Source of the DNA: Pseudomonas rhizoryzae
Lineage (GTDB): Bacteria > Pseudomonadota > Gammaproteobacteria > Pseudomonadales > Pseudomonadaceae
DNA: 60,096 nt
Assembly (NCBI RefSeq): GCF_005250615.1
Contig: NZ_SULM01000019.1
Coordinates: 1-60,096, forward strand
Direction: 5' to 3'
Shown here: piece after piece, positions 1 through 18,392 of the stretch
Layout: every line of letters begins with the position of its first letter
Numbering within the stretch: position 1 is the stretch's first letter
Made by a program: the position numbers and the translations under genes
The notes under the pieces: model-generated
Database searches by the model: none
Told to the model about the DNA's origin: nothing
The model's input: the letters and a program-made list of their open reading frames with translations, nothing else

Positions 1-9405
<9,405 letters not shown>

Positions 9406-9406
<1 letters not shown>

Positions 9407-12400
9407 TACAGATTCTCTTGATCCGCGCGCTCGGCGAGCGCCAGTAGTTCGGCTTCGGACAACCCCTCGAGGGCGGCCAGGGCGGCGGCGACTTCTTGGT
9501 CGACGGCGGCGCTCGGAGCGTGCCGTTGCGCCAGCTCCACGCGCCGGGCCAGCGCCGCCAGGTCGCTGGCGGCGAACAGCTCGCGCAACGGCAACTCGAC
9601 ACCGAAACGCTGGTTGATCCGGGCCAGCAACTGGACCGCCAGCAGCGAATGCCCGCCCAGCTCGAAGAAATTGGCCGTGCGACTCACCCGCGCGCGCCCC
9701 AGGGCCTCGGCCCAGAGTTCTGCCAGGGCCGTCTCGGTGGCACCCTGGGGCGGCTGGTGCTGGCGCTCCTGGCTGTCGTGCTGGGGTTCGGGCAACCCCG
9801 CCTCGTCGAGCTTGCCATTGACGGTCAACGGCCATTGCGGCAGGACGAACAGCCGCGCGGGCACGGCCTGAGCCGGCAGCGCCTGACGCAGGCATTCCCG
9901 CAATCCGGACTCGTCCAGCGCCGCTCCGGAGGCGGCCAGCGCATAACCGACCAGCACCTCGGCGCCACTGGCATCGCGGCGCAGCCGCACCAGGGCGTCG
10001 GCCACCCCGGGGACGGCCCGCAACTGTGCCTCCACCTCGCCCAGCTCGATGCGGAACCCGCGTAGCTGGACCTGGCGATCGGCGCGCCCGAGGTACTGCA
10101 TGCCGGTTTCCGGTGACCAGCGCGCCAGGTCACCGGTGCGATACAGGCGTGCGCCCGCGACCCAGGGATGGGCGACGAAGCGCTCCGCGGTCAGCCCCGG
10201 GCGGCCAAGGTAGCCGCGGGCCAGGCCGGCTCCGCCGATGTGCAACTCGCCCACCATCCCCGGTGGGACCGGCTCGCCGCGCGCGTCGAGCAGATACCAG
10301 TCGAGGTCCGCCAGGGGCGTGCCGATCAGGCTGGGACCGTCCAGGTCGGCCACCGCCAAGGTGCGCGCGGTCACGTGGACGGTGGTCTCGGTAATGCCGT
10401 ACATGTTCACCAGGCGCGGCCGCTCGGCACCGAAGCGCTCGAACCAGGGCCGCAGCAGGGCCGGCTCCAGGGCTTCGCCACCGAAGATCACATAGCGCAG
10501 CGGCGACGGCCGCGGATCGGCCACTGCCACCGGGATCAGGCCACGGAACGCCGAGGGCGTCTGGTTCAGCACCGTGACGCCCTCCTCCTGCAGCAATGCC
10601 TGCAGGGACTCGGGCGAGCGGCTGGTCAGCCAGGGCACCACCACCAGACGACCGCCGTGCAGCAGGGCGCCGAAGACTTCCCAGACCGAGAAGTCGAAGG
10701 CATAGGCATGGAACAGCGTCCAGACATCCTGGGCGTCGAAACGGAATTCCGCCGAGGCGCTCTCGAACAGCCGCAGCACGTTGCCCTGGGTCACCTGGAC
10801 ACCCTTGGGCGTACCGGTGGAACCCGAGGTATAGATGACGTAGGCCAGGTGCTCAGGGCGCACCTGGCGCGGCGGATTGATTGCGGTCCGATGCTCGGCC
10901 CAGTCGTCCAGGTACAGGGTTTCCCGGTCCTGCGCCCAGGGCTGGTCATCCAGCAAGCCGCGACTGGTCAGCAACAGACGCGCGCCACTGTCGTCGCACA
11001 TGAAGGCCAGGCGCTGGGCCGGATAGCTCGGATCGAGCGGCAAGTAGGCGCCGCCGGCCTTGAGGATGGCCAGCAAGCCCACCACCAGCTCCAGGGAACG
11101 TTCCACTGCCAGCCCGACCAGTACCTCGGCCCCGACGCCGCGGCGTTGCAGCTCATGGGCCAGGGCATTGGCCCGGGCATTGAGATCGGCATAGCTGAGC
11201 CGCGCCGTACCCCAGGTCACGGCGCTGGCCTGCGGCTGGCGTGCGGCCTGCGCCTCGATCAGGCCGGCCAGGTCCGCAACGGCCCAGCGCACTCCGGGCG
11301 GGGTCTGACACGGCCGCTGGTTCCAGGCCAGCACCTGCGCTCGCGCCTGCGCTGGACTCTGCCAGGCCAGGTGCGCGACCGGTGTAGCCTGGGGCACCGC
11401 CAGTTGTTCGAGCAGGCCCAGCCACCGCTCGGCAAAGGCCTCGAGGGTCTCACGCTCGAACAGGTCGCAACGATAGACCAGACGCGCCGACAGCGCGGTT
11501 CCGCACTCCAGGGTGTGCAGCGACAGATCGAACGGTGTCTGCCGCTGGACCAGCGCAAAGGCTTCCACCTCCAGCCCCGGCCAGGCGGCGAGCTCCGTGG
11601 CGGGCCGCCACTGGTGGTCGTAGACCACCTGGAACAACGGATGGATTCCCGCGAGGCGTTGCGGACGCAGCGCCTCGACGATCTGTTCGAACGGCAACTC
11701 GCCGTGCGCCTGGGCCGCCAGCAGCTCGTCGCGGACCTGGGCCAGCAGGGTGGCGACCGTGGCGTCCTCGGCCAGGTCCAGGCGCAACGGCAACAGATTG
11801 ACGAAGAACCCCACCAACGGCTCCAGTTCGCGGCGATTACGCCCGGCCGTGGTTACCCCGATACAGACATCGCGCTGGCGGCCATAGCGACTCAGGACCT
11901 GCTGGAAGGCCGCCAGCAGCAGCATGGGCAAGGTCACCCCGCGGGCGACGGCCAGGCGCCGCAGTGCCTCGGTTTGGGCGTTGTCCAGGGTCATCTTCAC
12001 CTCGGCGGCCGGTCCTTGGGCCGCCCCCGTGCGCGGACGATCCAGCGGCAGCGCCAGCATCTCCGGCACGCCGGCCAGACGCTGCTGCCAATAACGGAGC
12101 TGGCGCACGCCCTCGGCCCCGGCCAGGCGCGCCCGCTGCCAGCGAGCGAAGTCGCCATAGGCGATGGCCAAGGGGGGCCAGGCGGGTTGGGTGTTCTGAA
12201 GGGCCGCCCGGTAACCCTCGGCGAATTCCTCCAGCAACAGATTCAGCGACCAACCGTCCGCGGCGCTGTGGTGAGTACAAAGTTGCAGGGTATGCCGCTG
12301 CTCGGCCGCGGACAGTACCGCGACGCGCAGCAAGGGCCCCGTGTCCAGGGCGAAGGGGGCGTCGGCCGCCTGATCGAGGGCCGCGGGATCGGCCGGCAGG

Positions 12401-14619
12401 TAGCGGATCTCGACGGGAGCCGCCGGCAGCACCTCGGCCTCGGGCTGGCCCGCCCGCTCGATCACCCGGGTCCGCAGGGGCGCATGGCGGGCGACCAGAC
12501 CATCCAGCGCCTTCTGCAAGGCCTGGTGATCCAGACTGCCGCGCAGGTGCAGGCGCCCGGCCAGATTGTAGGCCGCGTTGTCCGGCTCCAGACGCCAGAG
12601 GAACCACAGGCGATTCTGCGCCGGAGACAGCTGGTGGTGCTCGGCCTCGCTCAGCGCCACCAAGGCCGGCTCGGCGTCCGCCGCAGCAGCGGTCAGGTGT
12701 TGGGCCAGCTCGCCCAGGGTCGGCGCCGCGAACAGCGTCGCCAAGGGCAGCTCCAGGCCCAGTTGCTCGCGCACCCGACTGGTCAGTTGCACCGCCTTCA
12801 GCGAATTGCCGCCGAGGGCGAAGAAATGCGCCGCGCGCTGTTGTGGCCGGACGTCCAGCACCTCTTCCCAGAGCGCCGCCAGGCGACTTTCCAGCGCGTC
12901 CAGGGTATCGACCGCGACCGCGACCGGCGCCGCCGTGGCCAACAACGACAACTCACCGGCCTCCAGCAGGCGGCGGCAGGCCGAACGCTGCAGCTTGCCG
13001 CTGGAGGTCTTGGGCATGCCGCCCGGCTCCAGCAGCGCCACCTGTTGCGGCGCCTCGCCATGCACCTCGGTCACGGCCTGGCGGATAGTCGCGGCCAGCG
13101 CGGCGGTGTCCAGATCGCGCAGCCGGTTGCGCGCCACCTCGGCGGCGATACCGATGCCGGGCGTGCCGCTGGCATCGCTCACGGCGAAGGCCGCGACGCG
13201 TCCCTTGCGCAACGCCGGCGCGGCCATTTCCACGGTCAGCTCAATGTCTTGCGGATAAAGATTCTGACCGCGCAGGATCAGCAGGTCTTTCAAGCGGCCA
13301 GTGACGAAGAGCTCGCCGTCCAGCAGTACCCCCAGGTCGCCGGTGCGCAGCCAGCGCCGCCCTTCGCGCTCGACGAACGTCTCGGCGGTCGCCACGGGAT
13401 TGCGCCAGTAGCCACGTGCGACGCTGGGACCGCTGGTCCAGATCTCGCCGACCTGGCCCGACTCCGTCAGTGCGCCGCTGTCGGCATCCACCAGCAGCAG
13501 GTGCTGGCCGGGGCAGGCGTAGCCGCAGGCGGCCAGTTGCAGATCGCTACCCGCCGCAGCGCGCCCGGCGGCCAGGGCGGCGCGATCGAAGCCGCGTCGT
13601 CCGATCCCGCCACCCGGAGTGCCGCCGCTGACATAGAGGGTTGCCTCGGCCAAGCCGTAGCAGGCCATGAAGGCTGCCGGATCGAAGCCTGCCGGCGCGA
13701 AGCGCTCGGCGAACAAATCGAGGGTATCCGGACGGATCGGCTCCGCTCCGGAAAATGCCACCCGCCAGCGCGACAGATCCAACTCCGCCACGGCGCTGTC
13801 GCGCAGGCGTTCGGCGCACAGTCGATAGGCGAAGTCGGGGCCGCCGCTGACGGTGCCGCCATAACGCGCCACCGCCTGCAGCCAGCGCAGCGGTCGTTGC
13901 AGGAAATGCAGCGGCGACATCAACACGCAGGGAATGCCGCTGTAGATGGCCTGCAGCAGACCGCCGATCAACCCCATGTCATGGTAGAGCGGCAGCCAAC
14001 TGACCATGACGTCGTCGCTGCCGATGCCTAACCCCTGGCGAATGGCTGCCTCGTTGGCCGCCAGGTTGCCATGGGTAACCTCGACGCCCTTGGGCGTGGC
14101 GGTCGAACCGGAGGTGTACTGCAAGAAGGCGACCTGCTCGGGCGCCGGCAGGCACGGCTGCCAGTCGGCCGGCACCGGCAGGTCGTCGGTGGCCAGCACC
14201 AGGGGAGCCTCGGCGCCCTGGCCGCAGGCCTGCTGCAAGGTTGCCTGCAGGCTGCCCTGGGTCAGCACCAGGCGCGGCGCGCAGTCGGTGAGAATACCTT
14301 GCAGCCGGGCCAGATGCTGCGGGCGCAGGGATTCCGGTGGATAGGCCGGCACGGCGATGACACCGGCATAGAGACAGCCGAAGAAGGCCGCGACGTAGTC
14401 CGGTCCGCTGGGATACAGCAGGACGGCCCGCGCGCCGGGTTCGGCTTCGACAAGCAGGCGGCAGGCGATGGCACGCGCCCGGGCATCGAGTTCGCGATAG
14501 GTCAGAGGGGTCTCGCCCTGCTCATCGAGAAAGCGCAGGGCCAACCGTTCGGGGGCAACCCGAGCCCATTCGACCAAGGCCGCGGCCAGGCCTCGTTCGT
14601 CGTCAAAGCGACCGTCCAT
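9406..14619 (-). CDS. Starter NRPS: fatty acyl-AMP ligase-ACP-C-A(Thr)-T
   Basis: The N-terminus (residues 1-570) closely resembles the acyl-AMP ligase of PvdL, with LYPSGPDYVAAFFGCLYAG and QYTSGSTATPKG visible. It should activate a fatty acid and load the carrier at about 600 (ALGGNSLKAV). A C domain (655-1080; HHSAADGWS), an A domain (1110-1600) and a T domain (GGHSLLAVQ near 1655) follow. The A-domain pocket reads DFWNIGMVHK, the classic threonine code, whereas PvdL loads Glu at this point. PvdL is one protein of more than 4,000 residues; here the starter stands alone at 1,737. I chose ATG at 14619 because it follows an AGGA and aligns with the PvdL start. A TTG at 14670 overlapping the upstream stop would add 17 residues. 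No terminal thioesterase is present, so the chain passes to the next NRPS. Confidence 0.9.
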
Positions 14620-14666
14620 TGCATCGTCCTGTAGGCAGGCGAACACAGCCCCGCGAGGGGCCGCGT

Positions 14667-15653
14667 TCAAAGGGTTTCGTTGAGATTGGAATGGCCTTCG
14701 GCCATGGCCACGATGACCTTGCGCGGTCCCTCGAAAGGGGCGCGGGCATGGGCGACCAGCATGTTGTCGAGCATCAGCACATCGCCGCTCTGCCAGGGAA
14801 AGCTGACCTTTTCCTCTTCCAGCACGCCCCGTACGTCGTCCAGCAGGTCGGCCTCGATGGGGCTACCGTCGCCGTAGTAGACGTTGCGGGGCAGATCTGC
14901 CTCGTCGACGATCTCCAGCAGCGATTCGCGTACCTCGGGTGGCAGGTTGGAGACGTGAAACAGGTGAGCCTGGTTGAACCACACCGCCTCACCGGTCCGC
15001 GGATGGCGGGCGGTCGCCTGGCAGCGCTGCCGGGTGCGCAATTCGCCGTCGTCCTTCCACAGGCAATCGATGCCACGCGGTCGGCAATAGGCCTCGACCG
15101 CCTGGCGGTCGGAGGTGTTGAACACCTGCTCCCAGGGCACATCCAGGCCATTGCCGAAATTGCGCGTATAGAGCAGACCGCGCGCCTCGAAGCGCTCACG
15201 GATCGCCGCGCCCAGGCGGGCATGGATCGCGCGACTGTCGGCGATCGGCGTTTCGCCGCCGCGCTGGGCGGCCACCAGGCTGTAGAACCAGATGCGCAAC
15301 GGCCATTCACGGGTATAGGCCTGCTCGTTGTGCAATGGGATGTGCTGGTGCGCCGGATACTCGGTGGAGGTGTACACCCCCTGCGTCACGTTGCTACGGG
15401 GCGTCGAGCCGAACTCGTAATTGAGCAGCGGCTGGCCGAAGCCGGCGGCGAAACTGCGGAAGCGCTCGGCCTCCCCCACGCTGAAACCGCGGAAAAGCAG
15501 TCCGCCGCAGCGCTCCAGGCGCTCGTCCACCAGCGGCCGGAGCGCCGCCTGGACGTCGAGCAGATCGATGCCCGGTGCGCGAGCCTCGACCAGCAGCGGC
15601 AGGGCACCCGGCACTCCGGGCAAGGTCTCGATACGGAACAACTCGCTATTCAT
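14667..15653 (-). CDS. SyrP-like TauD-family dioxygenase, probable aspartyl beta-hydroxylase
   Basis: This 328-residue protein belongs to the TauD/TfdA non-heme Fe(II)/2-oxoglutarate family. The iron ligands are visible as HNE (His108, Glu110) and the distal His302 in VAHAR, with Arg311 placed to bind 2-oxoglutarate. SyrP, the family member from syringomycin synthesis, beta-hydroxylates Asp tethered to an NRPS carrier. The next-but-one gene has an A domain with an Asp code followed by tandem carriers and an epimerase, so carrier-bound Asp is the likely substrate, giving a beta-hydroxyaspartate iron ligand. Its ATG overlaps the thioesterase stop by four bases. A different substrate, such as Thr, cannot be excluded from sequence. 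Confidence 0.85.
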   Translation of the reverse strand: MNSELFRIETLPGVPGALPLLVEARAPGIDLLDVQAALRPLVDERLERCGGLLFRGFSVGEAERFRSFAAGFGQPLLNYEFGSTPRSNVTQGVYTSTEYPAHQHIPLHNEQAYTREWPLRIWFYSLVAAQRGGETPIADSRAIHARLGAAIRERFEARGLLYTRNFGNGLDVPWEQVFNTSDRQAVEAYCRPRGIDCLWKDDGELRTRQRCQATARHPRTGEAVWFNQAHLFHVSNLPPEVRESLLEIVDEADLPRNVYYGDGSPIEADLLDDVRGVLEEEKVSFPWQSGDVLMLDNMLVAHARAPFEGPRKVIVAMAEGHSNLNETL

Positions 15654-16375
15654 GCGGGCTTCGCCTCCCCGGCCGTCGCGACGGCCGCTTGCAGGTGGGC
15701 CACGAGCACTCCGAGCACCTCGGACTCCTGGCTGTTGATGAAGAAGTGATCGCCCTGGAACCAGTCCAGGCTGAAGGCCCCCCGGGTTTCCTGCTGCCAG
15801 GCCTGCATCACCACCTCGCTGGCGTCGTCCTCGCGCCCGGCGAAGACATGCAGCGAGCAGCTCAGGGGCGGTCGCGCCAGCGGCTGGTAATGCCCGCAGA
15901 GGTGAAAGTCAGCGCGCAGCACCGGCAGGGTAAGGGCCATCAGCTCGGCGTCCTCGAGCACTGCCGAGGCCGTTCCACCTAGGCTGCGTAGCCGCGCGAT
16001 CAGCGACTCGTCGGAAAGCGCCCCGCGCAGCTCGGCATCGTCACGCCGGGTCGGCGCCTCGGTGCCGGAGGCCAACAGCGCGCGCGGCGCCGGGGCTCCC
16101 TGCTCACTCAGGGCATGGGCCATCTCCAGCGCCAGTAGGGCACCGAGGCTGTGGCCGAACAGGGCATAAGGGCGTGCGGTAGCCGGTGCGATCTCGGCCG
16201 CCAACTGGCGCGCCAGGAGGCGCAGGTCGGTGGCGAAAGGCTCGTCGAAGCGTCGACCGCGCCCCGGCAGCTCCACCGGCCGCACCTCGATCCAGGCGGG
16301 CAGCAACCGGCGCCAGCGGGCATATACCATGGCGCTGGCGCCGGAATGGGGCAGGCAGAACAGTTGCAAAGCCAT
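15650..16375 (-). CDS. Type II thioesterase (PvdG-like)
   Basis: A 241-residue alpha/beta hydrolase with the nucleophile elbow GHSLG (Ser76), a FAGREDD segment likely holding the acid, and the active-site His in QGDHFFI near the C-terminus. The opening LFCLPHSGASAMVYARW is typical of editing thioesterases beside NRPS genes. These remove wrongly loaded or stalled groups from carrier domains rather than releasing the product. It sits three bases after mbtH and overlaps the dioxygenase gene by four bases, so the operon is translationally coupled. Confidence 0.9.
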   Translation of the reverse strand: MALQLFCLPHSGASAMVYARWRRLLPAWIEVRPVELPGRGRRFDEPFATDLRLLARQLAAEIAPATARPYALFGHSLGALLALEMAHALSEQGAPAPRALLASGTEAPTRRDDAELRGALSDESLIARLRSLGGTASAVLEDAELMALTLPVLRADFHLCGHYQPLARPPLSCSLHVFAGREDDASEVVMQAWQQETRGAFSLDWFQGDHFFINSQESEVLGVLVAHLQAAVATAGEAKPA

Positions 16376-16378
16376 GAC

Positions 16379-16594
16379 TCATTTGCCCGCCTGGACATCC
16401 ATGGCCTGGCGCAGGCTTAGCGGCCGCATGTCGGTCCAGGTGCGCTCGACGTAGTCAAGGCACTCCTGCTTGGAACCTCGCGTCCCGGTCTCGCGCCAAC
16501 CGGCGGGTACCGCCTTGTAGTCGGGCCACAGCGAGTACTGCTCCTCGTGATTCACCAGAACCTTGAAGGTCGCGTCTTCTTGATCAAATGCCAT
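16379..16594 (-). CDS. MbtH-family NRPS chaperone
   Basis: The 71-residue product has the MbtH signature: [10 protein letters not shown], then GWRETG and the C-terminal region with [11 protein letters not shown]. MbtH proteins bind A domains and are needed for their solubility or activity. It is the first gene of the leftward siderophore operon, with a purine-rich RBS (AGAGGAGAA) just upstream and a PvdS-type promoter 70-95 bases before the start. Length and motifs are complete. Confidence 0.93.
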   Translation of the reverse strand: MAFDQEDATFKVLVNHEEQYSLWPDYKAVPAGWRETGTRGSKQECLDYVERTWTDMRPLSLRQAMDVQAGK

Positions 16595-16664
16595 GTCGTT
16601 CTCCTCTGGATATTAGGCCTACTACCGCTGGATCACCGGGGTAAAAGCCGCTTCTCAAAGGAAG

Positions 16665-16690
16665 ACGCGCGACCAGAGAAATTAATTAGC
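16665..16690 (-). promoter_or_regulatory. PvdS-type iron-starvation promoter for the NRPS operon
   Basis: Read on the minus strand this is GC-TAATT, exactly 16 bases, then CGT, close to the iron-starvation box TAAAT-N16/17-CGT used by PvdS-family sigma factors. It lies about 70 bases upstream of mbtH, the first operon gene, and the adjacent divergent gene encodes a PvdS-like sigma factor. One mismatch in the -35 element is the only departure. Confidence 0.65.
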
Positions 16691-16796
16691 CACTGTTCAT
16701 AGGCGCCTCCAACGCACGGTTGTGACCGACACCTCTGCTCCGGAGGAGAAAACCGCCCGTGGCCGGCGCGAGCACAAGGCCCGCTTTGTAAAATGG

Positions 16797-16825
16797 TTGT
16801 AAACCATTCTCATTAACATTAGATT
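16797..16825 (+). promoter_or_regulatory. Promoter with overlapping Fur-box-like sequence for the sigma factor gene
   Basis: TTGTAA and TAGATT are separated by 17 bases, a good sigma-70 promoter. On the minus strand 16799-16817 reads GTTAATGAGAATGGTTTAC, which matches 13 of 19 positions of the Fur consensus GATAATGATAATCATTATC and covers the spacer. Iron-loaded Fur would therefore block transcription of the sigma factor, the usual arrangement for pvdS. Confidence 0.6.
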
Positions 16826-16855
16826 TGTCAGCCCATCGCAGCAGGAGGCCAAACC

Positions 16856-17407
16856 ATGTCCGTTCGCCCCGATCCTCTTCCCCAAGAGGGCTTCGAGTCC
16901 CTGCAGGAAATCTATCTGAGCAATCGGCCATCCCTGCTCAACGTGGCCACCCGTATTACCGGCTGCCGCAGCCATGCGGAGGATGTGGTGCAGGACGCGT
17001 TTTTCCGCTTGAAACGCTCGTCCTTATCCAATATCCGTTCGCAGATCAGCTATCTCTTCCAGGTCGTACGTAACCTCTCCATCGACCATTACCGCAAGCA
17101 GACGCTGGAACACCGCTACGCAGCTCCTGAAGAAGAGGGGCTGGATGTGGTCAACCACTCTGCTACCCCAGAAGAAATCAATGCTCAGCAGCAGACACTC
17201 GAGCTGGTACAGCAAGCATTGGCGCAGTTGCCGGAGCGAACGCGCTACGCCTTCGAGGCCTACCGCCTGCAAGGCCGCCCCCAAAAAGATATCGCGCGGG
17301 ACCTTGGGGTATCCCCTACCCTCGTCAACTTCATGATTCGCGATGCGATGGTGCACTGTCGCGCAGAAGTACAGCGGCGTGATAGCGAGCTCGCCCGACG
17401 CTATTGA
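16856..17407 (+). CDS. PvdS-like extracytoplasmic-function sigma factor
   Basis: This 183-residue ECF sigma factor has region 2 features ARITGCRSHAEDVVQDAFFRL and QISYLFQVVRNLSIDHYRKQ, and region 4 features LPERTRYAFEAYRLQGRPQKDIARDLGVSPTLV (segments 2 and 4 are near-matches to PvdS as I know it). A clear GCAGGAGG RBS precedes the ATG. It is divergent from the siderophore operon, with a Fur-like box in its own promoter and an iron-starvation box on the operon, so it most likely activates the NRPS genes when iron is scarce. No anti-sigma factor or TonB receptor gene is visible beside it. Confidence 0.9.
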   Translation: MSVRPDPLPQEGFESLQEIYLSNRPSLLNVATRITGCRSHAEDVVQDAFFRLKRSSLSNIRSQISYLFQVVRNLSIDHYRKQTLEHRYAAPEEEGLDVVNHSATPEEINAQQQTLELVQQALAQLPERTRYAFEAYRLQGRPQKDIARDLGVSPTLVNFMIRDAMVHCRAEVQRRDSELARRY

Positions 17408-17450
17408 CGGTGATAAGACCGGTGATTGAGCAAGCTGCTCTCGCCAAAGC

Positions 17451-17491
17451 GATCTCTGCACCCCTCAGCCAGGCCGAGGGGTGCAGAGATC
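17451..17491. terminator. Strong 16-bp inverted repeat after the sigma factor gene
   Basis: GATCTCTGCACCCCTC at 17451-17466 is perfectly complementary to 17476-17491 with a nine-base loop. It starts 44 bases after the sigma factor stop. No T-tract follows on the + strand, so it may be a transcript-stabilising hairpin or a factor-dependent terminator rather than a classical intrinsic one. Confidence 0.6.
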
Positions 17492-17492
17492 G

Positions 17493-17855
17493 TCATGCCG
17501 GGAGTTGATAGGTACCGGGTACGACGCGCTCGAAGTAGCGCTCGTCCTGAACGACCTGCCGAATCTTGGCCTCCCAGCGGCAATTGACGTACCGCGACGC
17601 GCCAGCGTGATGCCTTGCATGGCCTACCGACGCAGCTTTCCCATCAAGATGCCGTAGGTAATGCCGCACTCAATGGCGTCGTGGATGTTCATCAAAGCCA
17701 GCTCCAGCACCTCAATGAACTCCCCATCGCCATGTGGCTCATATCCCACCGGCTGGATTCACCCAGACGTTCCCGCTGTACTGGATCATGCCCAGGTAGG
17801 CCGGGTGCCAGAAGTAGGAATATGTAGTGCTCTACTCACCCCGAACACCTTTTAG
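17493..17855 (-). pseudogene. Decayed leftward coding sequence, unrecognised
   Basis: Minus-strand translations give protein-like stretches that switch frame: FWHPAYLGMIQYSGNVWV, then FIEVLELALMNIHDAIECG, then KIRQVVQDERYFERVVPG ending at a stop at 17493. Each is broken by stops or frameshifts from the next. I do not recognise the family. It sits beside an IS remnant and the att site, where gene decay is common. Confidence 0.3.
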
Positions 17856-17876
17856 GCGAAGATGATCGCCATACAG

Positions 17877-18053
17877 AGGTATCCAATCAGCAAACAACGT
17901 TGCTCTTTCACGCCCAAGTTCAAGCGCGAGGCGGCAAGCCTGGTGCTGGATCAAGGCTATAGCCGTATCAAAGCAGCTCGTTCGTTAGGACTGGTCGAAT
18001 CGGCACTGCGTCGCTGAGTCGATCAACTACAGGCAGATAGCTAGACTGCCAAC
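17877..18053 (+). pseudogene. Remnant of an IS3-family transposase OrfA
   Basis: The translation reads RYPISKQRCSFTPKFKREAA then SLVLDQGYSRIKAARSLGLV and ESALRR, followed by a stop and VDQLQAD in the same frame. This is the helix-turn-helix N-terminus of an IS3-family OrfA in which the Trp codon of RRWVDQLQ has become TGA (18014-18016). The rest of orfA and all of orfB are missing, so the element is dead. No terminal inverted repeats were found. Confidence 0.65.
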
Positions 18054-18221
18054 AAGGGCCTGGAATGGATGGGCAGGATGCTCGAACGCTTTCCCGCAGC
18101 AGCAGGGTTAGGCGTCCATGCCAGTTATAACGGGATTCTAGGCGCTCCTGACTAGAGCTCGACGTCACTCGAAGGCGGGAATAGATTCGCTACAGAGGCT
18201 GTTTTGAGCGCTCAGAAACGC

Positions 18222-18247
18222 AAAAACCCTCCTTGCGGAGGGTTTTT
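18222..18247 (-). terminator. Intrinsic terminator, originally of tRNA-Lys
   Basis: AAAAACCCTCC (18222-18232) pairs perfectly with GGAGGGTTTTT (18237-18247) around a four-base loop. Read leftward it ends in a T-run and begins nine bases after the CCA end of the tRNA-Lys fragment. It is what is expected for the native tRNA terminator left on the chromosomal side when the ICE inserted. It can also work rightward. Confidence 0.8.
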
Positions 18248-18255
18248 GGTGAAGA

Positions 18256-18307
18256 TGGTGGGTCGTGTGGGATTCGAACCTACGACCAATTGGTTAAAAG
18301 CCAATTG
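18256..18307 (-). other. ICE attachment site: 3' part of tRNA-Lys(UUU)
   Basis: Minus-strand sequence from the anticodon arm (TTGGCTTTTAACCAA) through the T-arm (GTAGGTTCGAATCCCAC) to ACGACCCACCA matches the 3' half of bacterial tRNA-Lys(UUU). The sequence 5' of it cannot form the D-arm or the acceptor stem, so this is not a working tRNA. tRNA-Lys is the known target of pKLC102/PAPI-1-type ICEs. They leave an intact tRNA at the integrase end and a 3' repeat at the parA end, which is the gene that follows here. Confidence 0.85.
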
Positions 18308-18392
18308 CTTTTGATCCACCACTGCACCCAGGCGCGACGCACCTCTCAGTGAAAACAAGCGGCCTCTAATGAACCCATTAGAGGCTGCAAAT

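Noticed and set aside
10168-14031. 1,287-codon open frame on the + strand opposite the NRPS
   Set aside because: It is the antisense shadow of a GC-rich NRPS gene; its translation is Gln/Arg/Gly-rich with no motifs, while the minus strand has every NRPS signature.
16697-16975. Minus-strand 92-codon frame across the sigma factor promoter
   Set aside because: It overlaps the Fur-like box, the PvdS-type promoter and the sigma factor start, and has no protein features.
18014-18170. Active IS3 element
   Set aside because: Only the OrfA N-terminus remains with an in-frame stop; there is no OrfB and no terminal repeats.
18256-18330. Functional tRNA-Lys gene
   Set aside because: The 3' half is good but the 5' side (GGGTGCAGTGG...) does not pair with the acceptor end and has no D-arm, so it is an att repeat.
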